This document shows positions 57,337-64,000 of a stretch of 64,000 nucleotides of DNA, one piece after another (positions within the stretch are counted from its first letter, which is position 1; each line of letters begins with the position of its first letter). The stretch is from Mycogone perniciosa (lineage: Eukaryota; Ascomycota; Sordariomycetes; Hypocreales; Hypocreaceae). A program made the translations under genes and the position numbers. Location: assembly GCA_025331125.1 (NCBI GenBank), contig JAOALB010000045.1, forward strand, positions 62,001 through 126,000. Direction: 5' to 3'. A model generated the notes under the pieces. It made no database searches. It was given only the letters and a program-made list of their open reading frames with translations, and was not told where the DNA came from.

Positions 57337-58723
57337 ATGGATCTCGCAGTGACGCTGATCAAAGCGGTCATGCGGGCGTTCTACTCGACGCGCGACATCC
57401 TGGTTGTGGACGCATTGATTCTTCATGAGGCGTACGTCTTGCCCTTGCCCATGGACACTTGGCAGAACAACAGCTGAGAGTTGTGAACAGTCTCCGCGAC
57501 GATGACCTCGCCTATCTTATGGCTATAAATACGAAAGATCTTCACAAAATATGTGGCAAACTACGAGAAGACCGGTTCCTGACAGTGTATGTCTCGGCCC
57601 TGGCCACCAAGACGTTGCTTCAAGACCAGACGCTTACCAGGACAGACATACGAGATCAGAGCTGCGACCAGGAAATCCGCGACCGAGCAACCGCACATGG
57701 TACTACATCAACTACCGACACACCATCGACGCGATCAAATGGCGAGTTTACACTATCGACAAGGAAGTTCAGGGAACCACGGTGCCAGCAAACGAGAAGA
57801 AGGAGTACTTTTGTTCATTTTGCAAGGCGGAGTGGACGGCAATGGAAGTTTTGGATAGCGTCGGTCCAACCGGCTTTCTATGCCACCGCTGTCACCATAC
57901 TCTATCGTTTGAGTCGGATCGCAACGCTGGCGGGCACGAACAGTCGACGCGCCTCAACGACCAGTTCAAATTCATCAGTGAACTTCTCCCCAAGATAGAC
58001 GCCGCTCATATCCCCGAATGCGATTTCGATCGAGCATTATCGAAGGCGCGACCGGTAGTCCGTGATGCCACACACCAACGCGCTGCAACGATAGCTGTTG
58101 AAGATGGCTCAAGTCGACCCATGGCGGTCAGGGGCCTTACAAACACAGGCCCCCAATCCATAGCCGTCAATATTTCAACATCCGATGGTCCTTCAGCGGC
58201 GGAGAAGGAGGCCGAAAGGATTCTCAAGGAAAAGATCGCACAACAAAATGCACTCCCCTCTTGGATGTCCAACAGTACTATTACTGGAGAGTCGTTTTCA
58301 GGCGCAACTGACACTGGCATTGCTGGGGTAAAGAGGGACGAAGTTGACCAAAAATCTGCCCATAACCAAGTGACTGATGGTAATGCGACGACGCAAATCG
58401 ACGACATTTTCGAGAAGCTCAAGGCGGAACAGGCAGCAGCCCTGGCGCGAGAGGGAGAGGCAGAGGAGGATGAAGAGGAGTATGGCTCGGAAGAAGAGGA
58501 AGATGAGTTTGAGGACGTCCCAGCCACCGGCAGTAACTCAGGCTCGGGCACACCCGGTATCAAGCGAGAGGCTTCAGGAGAGCCATCTGACGCCCAGTCC
58601 CGGAATGAAGACAGCTCGGATAAGAGGGCAGCCAAGAGGGTCAAGGTTGAGCCAGAGGTGAAGCAGGAAGAAGGCAGTAGTGGGGAAGAGGATGACGAGG
58701 AACTGGAGTTCGAGGACGTGTAA
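57337..58723 (+). CDS. TFA1: General transcription factor TFIIE, alpha subunit
   Basis: This subunit of the RNA polymerase II pre-initiation complex recruits TFIIH. Three exons (57337-57431, 57491-57586, 57646-58723) give 422 aa. The winged-helix domain reads MDLAVTLIKAVMRAFYSTRD, ALRDDDLAYLMAINTKDLHK ICGKLREDRFL, then VHTRSEL and YYINYRHTIDAIKWRVYTID. A C4 zinc ribbon follows (FCSFCKAEW ... GFLCHRCHHTL). The C-terminal half is acidic (EGEAEEDEEEYGSEEEEDEF EDVP) and ends in SSGEEDDEELEFEDV, the region that in other species contacts TFIIH. Both introns are needed to keep the winged helix intact. Confidence 0.94.
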
Positions 58724-59253
58724 GTTATTCAAGACGGGGGGGTTGCTTGATTGTAAAGAACTCAGGGGTGGCAAGGCGTTTGATGTATAACATGGATGTA
58801 AATTTGTCTTCGGTTGGCTGCCTGAAACTGCCAATCTGCATGATATTAGTGAATAAAAGAAATATATAACAGCCTGGCTACAGACTGATCTGCCGTTTGG
58901 ATGAGGCTGAGGATGGGCTGGGCTATTACTAGTGGTATTAATAAGGCATAAAAGTTGGAATGGCCATTGAACCGCCCAGTCGTCATGTTCTTTGCCACAA
59001 CCAACTCACTTGGCTGTCTGTGCCAACCAACACACATACTACTCCATACAACCCACATGATCGAGAATCTCTCATCTCATTCGCTTTACACCTGTACAGA
59101 CACCAAACCAACCCAGTTGCGACGAGCGTGTGCACTGCGGTGCTCACCACCATGCCGCCCTCACCTTTTCAAGACATCTCAAGTAGCATGCTCTACCAGT
59201 AAGGACCTGTAAGGTATGCATGCTCTTGGAAGAGGGCTGGCGAGCTCTTGACC
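58724..59253. other. Intergenic region TFA1/POL4 with an upstream ORF
   Basis: These 530 bases hold the TFA1 3' end and POL4 promoter. An ATG at 58960 opens an 80-codon frame ending at 59202, 51 bases before the POL4 start. Its product has no recognisable family features. It may be an upstream ORF if transcription starts before it. Confidence 0.4.
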
Positions 59254-61316
59254 ATGGCCCCAGAGCTTCCACGCATCTTCTTGCTGCCGACGCATTTGCA
59301 GCCAAATGAGCAGCACGAGCTGGAGGACAGCATACCAACTCTCACATACGATGTCCGCGAGGCTGATGTCGTTCTGGGCAAAATTTCCAAACGCGAGCGT
59401 GCCCTCTTTGAACTTAGGCGCCTAAAACTGCAGACGGAACCGTTGGATAGCGGAGACTCTGGTGAAAGCAGAACTACTGAACAGGTAGATGGTGCATCGG
59501 GACCACCATTGAAGCACCAGAGAGTATCAGTGTCGAAGCCGGAGATAAAGCACGGATTGCCGGAAGGTAATCATGATAACTTGGCAAGCACCAAGTCTTC
59601 TCAGCCTAGCGAGACGGGGGATATCATCATGGTACTCAAGCTAGCTTGGTTGACAGACTCCCTGAAGCAGGATGCGACAATGCCAGTTGACAACTACCTC
59701 CTCTATCGAGGCCGCAAGATTCCCTCTGAGCCCACGGTGGTTCTAGATCCCACGCTTAGTCGAGCATCACGAAAGAGACAGAGGCAATATGTAGGCAAGT
59801 CTCGTCTCACTGGCGCTACTCTAGAGCTTCTCGAGCGTTCAACAGAAGATCAACAAAGTACCAGCCACGGGTTATCACCAATACCGATATCAACATCTTC
59901 ATCACCATACTCCCCACGAAAAGCCCGGCGCACGGGTCATGGAGGTGTTGCAAGTGGTCAGGGGCAAAATCAGCCGCCAGCTCTTGTCCACGAAACTACA
60001 TCTGAGCATGATGCAACATTGCCACTGATTCCGGTGTTCCTCAATACAACGTACTCGTGTCAGAGGCCCTCGCCGGTTAACCCACTGAATGCGGCCTTCG
60101 TCGAGGAGCTCAAGGCTATTCGCACGCTGCGACTTCTCCAAGGGGATCAGATCGGCGTGAGGGCCTACTCAACGTCAATTGCTACGTTAGCTGCGTATCC
60201 TTACCCTTTGAAACGTCCACAAGGTGAGTTTAGTTTGTCTCTCTTCTTGTTGAATAGGAGCGGGCTTCGGGCTAACCGTACTCTTCTGTCTGCTCAACTA
60301 TGTAGAAATTACAAGGCTTCCAGGTTGCGGTACTAAGATTGCCGAATTATATCAACAGTGGAATATGGTTGGACGTACTAGCGAGACCATGGCGGCCGAG
60401 GCCAACCCGGAGTTGGCAGTCCTCAAGAAGTTTTACGATATCTGGGGCGTCGGGGATACAATAGCTCGCCAATTCTACAGGAAAGGTGCGTTGCAGACAA
60501 CAACCCCTGGTCAGCAACAATGCTCAATATTGAATTGTTGCATTTACAGGCTGGCGAGACCTCGATGACATCGTCGAGCATGGGTGGGATACCCTAAGTC
60601 GAGTACAGCAGATTGGCATCAAGTACTACGAGGAGTTTCAGCTCAAGATCCCGCGGGCGGAAGTGGAAGCGATTGCCAATACTATCCTTGACCATGCACG
60701 TCGCATCGAGCCTGACTTTCAGATGGTCATTGTTGGAGGCTACCGGCGAGGGAAGAGTGGAAGTGGCGACGCGGACGTCGTGCTAAGTCACCCAGATGAG
60801 GCCAAGACTCTCGATATTATTGACAAGCTGGTTGTGAGCCTGGAAAAGAATCACTTCATCACACACACGTTGAGCCTATGGACACGAAACAGTGAGCGCG
60901 GGCAGATACCGCTATCGTGGAGAGGCGAAGGCCGACCCGCAGGTTCAGGATTTGATACACTGGACAAGGCATTGGTAGTTTGGCATGATGCTAACGGGGA
61001 GATGAACGCTATGACGGGGACGGTGCCTCACCGGAGAGTGGACATTATCATCAGCCCATGGAAGACAGTTGGGTGTGCGGTTGTCGGTTGGAGCGGAGGC
61101 ACGACGTTCGAGCGAGATCTGCGACGATATTGCAAGAAAGAAAAGGGCCTCAAGTTTGATAGCAGCGGCATCCGAAGCCGAGTGGATGGATCGTGGGTGG
61201 ATCTCGAAGGGGGTGGGCAACGTGGGCCTGCTCCGGATATAGAGACAGCGGAGAGGCGCGTATTCGAAGGTCTCGGGCTGGTGTGGCGGCCACCAGAGGA
61301 AAGGTGCACAGGATGA
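59254..61316 (+). CDS. POL4: Family X DNA polymerase (POL4, lambda/mu type)
   Basis: This is a gap-filling polymerase of end joining and base excision repair. Three exons (59254-60223, 60306-60485, 60550-61316) give 638 aa. The N-terminal region (ELPRIFLLPTHLQPNEQ, LTYDVREADVVLGKISKRER, VLKLAWLTDSLKQD) fits a BRCT domain. The 8-kDa-like and fingers regions include LPGCGTKIAELYQQW and FYDIWGVGDTIARQFYRKGW. The catalytic palm has GGYRRGKSGSGDADVVLSHP with Asp457 and Asp459, and the third carboxylate Asp548 in HRRVDIII. SPWKTVGCAVVGWSGGTTFE RDLRRY closes the thumb. I chose the ATG at 59254, which places MAPELPRIF directly before the BRCT strand. Confidence 0.92.
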
Positions 61317-62430
61317 TTAGTTTTGGTTTAGTGATGATCAATGGTGACATCTCCGATGGTCCTCGTTACTTGTGCTGTTACCCTGTTACCCTGTTGCCGA
61401 GATATGAGAATAACTTGCGGAAGACTCAGTTGCTTACCCGAGAGCCGAAGGGACGGACGAACTCTCGTCCCCTGCTCAGGCTCTTGGTAGTCACAATCAT
61501 ACTATTTTTAATAGCTGAGTAATACTAACTAATACTAATCAGAGTAAGAAAAGGAATGGAATGGCTTCCCGCAGCACAAGACGCAGCTGAAGCGGACTTC
61601 CAAGCCTCGTTGGCGGACTTTCAACGCCCTTTTGTCGGGCAATCTATGCATAGGCACACAACACATACGCAGACAAGAATGATACCTATTCTATGGTACC
61701 ACTACTCTGCAAAAGGCTTGTACGCACACTTTTTATTTAGTATTTATTTTTTGATCGACCGGGACCCGTAAGCTATTGTGACGTAGCGTCTCGGATATTC
61801 GGTGGGTCTTCAGGTACTACGTACTATTACTACCTAGTAGTAATACTACCATGGTAGTGATTCCGCCGCCAATCAGGCACTTGGTAATTACACACAGCCT
61901 TGACAATCAAGCATATTTCGTATCTAAATAGTGCGAAGGAATACTTCGTACATCTGGAACATCTAATGTTGTATTGCAGTATTGTACAGAGCGAACAACT
62001 GCTGGTTAAGGGTTGTTAGCCGTGGCCCCTGTTTTATTGACACCTGTTGACATTAATACTTTATCTCCTCATTAACATGATGCTCATCAATAGTACTTGT
62101 ACTACGGAGTACTAGTATCTATCATAGTACATACTCGTACACATGTAGAACCATATAACACCCCCACCGATCTCCGATTGATTTGATGCCACAGTTGCAT
62201 TGACACGCCGCATTTAATGGAATCAATCTCCGACATAATAGTATTCCGAATCTGGAGCCCGCCGGACCTTAGCCTCGTGGCTTGGCATCCGCATCAAACC
62301 CTTAGATAAATAAGTTGGCGATACCCCTTCAACTAGGTTCCTCTGTCCCTAAGCCATCATCACCAGGTCGATTCACCACCACACTCATCTCTCTCTCTCT
62401 CGTCTTCTACCCAAGTGAATCAACGCCATC
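61317..62430. promoter_or_regulatory. Intergenic region POL4/MGST gene
   Basis: This 1.1 kb tandem interval has no convincing coding frame. TACGGAGTA occurs at 62103-62111 within a run of related words (61810-62140), and a CT dinucleotide repeat lies near 62390 just before the next start. Confidence 0.4.
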
Positions 62431-63117
62431 ATGCCTCTCACTCTGGAACTCCCCGACCAATACGGGTAAGTAAATCAACTCGTGACCATTGACGATGGTG
62501 TATTATACCGCGCAACTAACACTCACCTCACATTATAGCCTCGTCCTGGCGGCTGCCACCTCAACCTTCTTCGTCAACGCCATCCATATGGGCCGTACTG
62601 CCAAGTTCCGCAAGGCTAGTGGCATCCAGTATCCCAATACATACGCCACGGCGGAAGAGGCCGACAAGAGCCCTGCCGCATACAAATTCAACTGTGGTAA
62701 GTCAGCTCCAGCCTTTGTTTTGCGCCATTCCCAATTATGCTTCCCAGACCCAACGATAATGGCGCCAGAAAGCTAACCTCCCTCCTCTCACCAGCCCAAC
62801 GGGCTCACGCCAATTACACTGAGAGCCATACCTCATTATTGGGCGCTCTCCTCATCGCCGGCCTCCATTTCCCTTCCGTTGCCGCCGCTTTTGGCGCCAC
62901 ATGGGCGGTTTCCCGGGTCGTCTACTTGTATGGCTATACCAGCTCAGCCGGGCCTAAGGGCAGAATGGTGTTTGTGTTCCCACTTCCCAGTCATCCATTG
63001 TATTGACCATACTCACTGACTCGAACTCGCAGCGGCTCTTTGGGAGGTTTCATTTCAGACATCGCCCTCAAGATCATGGCCGTTTATACCTCTTTCCTCA
63101 TTGCCACGGGGAAATAG
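62431..63117 (+). CDS. MAPEG-family protein, microsomal glutathione S-transferase 3-like
   Basis: This is a small ER/mitochondrial outer membrane protein of the MAPEG superfamily (glutathione transferase/peroxidase of lipid hydroperoxides). Four exons (62431-62465, 62539-62696, 62795-62969, 63033-63117) give 150 aa. The protein starts MPLTLELPDQYG, has a first helix LVLAAATSTFFVNAIHMG, then RTAKFRKASGIQYPNTYATA, the MAPEG signature AQRAHANYTESHTSLLGALL IAGLHFPSVAAAFGATWAVS RVVYLYGYTSS, and a last helix SLGGFISDIALKIMAVYTSF. The third intron needs an unusual GTTTGT donor to keep GSLGG in frame, so that junction is less certain by a residue or two. Confidence 0.88.
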
Positions 63118-63478
63118 GTCTGCGGTGCCCAATTCAAGATCGAGGCGCCATCCACGGCACCCAAATGTATGATAGTGTAGTTATCTTTTTAATTGATTCG
63201 CCCTTGATTCATTTTTCCGCCCCAGGCGCAATGAAAGCAAAGGGAGTAATAATTTGCTGCGTTCTTTGGTGCCCATCATACCGGCATGATTTTGTCCCTT
63301 GCAAATAACCATGCCAGCATTCTTGTAGCCATCCTGGCGTGTTTGCGTGCAAGCCCATACCATATACCCAAACCACATTGCTCGAAAACTCGAAAATTTT
63401 GATCCCAGAAAAGAAGAAGAAAAAAAACGCCGTAGAAGACCCTTGGCCGCACTGACTAAAATACCGTGGCCCCCCCAA
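63118..63478. other. Convergent intergenic region MGST gene/ECM14
   Basis: These 361 bases lie between two 3' ends. A GAAGAAGAAAAAAAACG tract occurs near 63412-63430. Nothing else is recognised. Confidence 0.35.
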
Positions 63479-64000
63479 TCATCTACGCAGTCTGCGTCGC
63501 CGAAGTTCTTGCCATGTAAACGCATCCTCGTCATTGTCAATTTCGAGGCTATCCAGAGCATTTTCTTCTTTGGTCGATGTGGTCTTCTCAATACCATTAT
63601 TGCCGAGTATATAGTCGCCAAAGTACTTCATTGCGTCAAACATCTCCTCTCCCGTTGGAATAATGAACTCCTTTGGAAGGAGGAAGCCGTAGCTGCCAGT
63701 GTCTCGGAGCTTGATTTGATAACTGAAGTGCGCACCCAATTCATGGTAGAACCAATCAATTGCAGAGCCCCCGCCAGATTCAATGCGAGACCAGACAGGA
63801 TTCCGTTTGGACGCTGAAGCCGCCACAGCACCCTCACATGCAGATGTGACCGAATACGACTCTCCGTTGGATAGGCGAATGGCCTTGGCAATACCCGTTG
63901 CAAGTTCTTCCAAGTTTTCAAGGTTTGGAGGTTCTGCGGCGCAGGTATATGAATAGGGGAAGAGCACTTGTTGCGAGTACGAATGGAGATCCAAAAGGCC
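63479..64000 (-). CDS. ECM14: Inactive metallocarboxypeptidase-like protein ECM14 (C-terminal part only)
   Basis: This belongs to the M14 carboxypeptidase-like family; yeast Ecm14 is a secreted pseudoenzyme linked to the cell wall. The visible 174 codons run off the right edge of the window. They include LDLHSYSQQVLFPYSYTC (the third zinc-ligand histidine in DLHSYS), GESYSVTSACEGAV, GGGSAIDWFYHELGAHFSYQ and IKLRDTGSYGFLLPKEFIIP TGEEMF. Active M14A enzymes have Glu in the FELRDTG motif; here it is Lys (IKLRDTG), as known for Ecm14. A C-terminal extension ends in ELRRRRLRR. The start and the other zinc ligands lie beyond 64000. Confidence 0.92.
   Translation of the reverse strand, partial: GLLDLHSYSQQVLFPYSYTCAAEPPNLENLEELATGIAKAIRLSNGESYSVTSACEGAVAASASKRNPVWSRIESGGGSAIDWFYHELGAHFSYQIKLRDTGSYGFLLPKEFIIPTGEEMFDAMKYFGDYILGNNGIEKTTSTKEENALDSLEIDNDEDAFTWQELRRRRLRR

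Noticed and set aside
59155..59202. Possible extra 5' exon of POL4 starting at the ATG near 59152
   Set aside because: Joining it through the GTAAGG at 59200 does not keep the frame of the BRCT start. The ATG at 59254 gives the expected N-terminus.

Overview
The window is nuclear DNA of a filamentous ascomycete, most likely a sordariomycete close to Hypocreales (the order is inferred from overall protein resemblance, not computed). The evidence is compact genes with short GT-AG introns (about 45-100 bases) that must be spliced to give intact proteins, kilobase-scale intergenic regions, CT-rich leaders before start codons, and fungal-specific families (WOPR regulator, RMP1, GPC1, BMT2, TUP1, ECM14). 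I find 21 protein-coding loci, two of them cut by the window ends, one decayed gene, and one small inverted-repeat transposon-like element. I found no convincing tRNA, rRNA or CRISPR array.

Layout. 1-9.2 kb: the 5' part of an SGE1/RYP1/WOR1 WOPR master regulator, preceded by a 5.9 kb region without genes, then a nine-exon TDP1. 9.8-11.5 kb: a decayed FAD oxidoreductase. 12.3-15.7 kb: a PNRC/EDC-motif protein, HRT1/RBX1 and SPC1. After a 3.7 kb gene-free region, 19.4-26.4 kb holds an ALR1/MNR2 magnesium transporter, TIM8, RPL25 (uL23), BMT2 and UTR4. A 4.3 kb gene-free region leads into a KSP1/Ran1-type kinase (30.7-32.6), then AVT1, RMP1 (with a GC-AG intron) and TUP1. The inverted-repeat element lies at 41.1-41.9 kb. 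From 42.4 kb come an unrecognised conserved-looking protein, CDH1, GPC1, SMC1, TFA1 (TFIIE alpha), POL4 (family X polymerase), a MAPEG/MGST protein, and the C-terminal end of ECM14.

No biosynthetic cluster or operon-like system is visible. The genes are mostly housekeeping: transcription (TFA1, TUP1, SGE1), RNA and ribosome work (RPL25, BMT2, RMP1, PNRC protein), cell cycle and ubiquitin ligases (CDH1, HRT1, SMC1), DNA repair (TDP1, POL4), and membrane, transport and import (ALR1, AVT1, SPC1, TIM8, GPC1). Neighbours alternate between divergent and convergent pairs.

The most notable non-genic signals are the long region upstream of the WOPR gene, a short word (TACGGAGTA/TACTCCGTA and a TACGAAGTA relative) that recurs in many intergenic regions but that I did not see in exons, and the 796-base element with long inverted repeats. 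Exon coordinates come from hand translation. Every multi-exon model sums to a whole number of codons, but splice sites have no transcript support.
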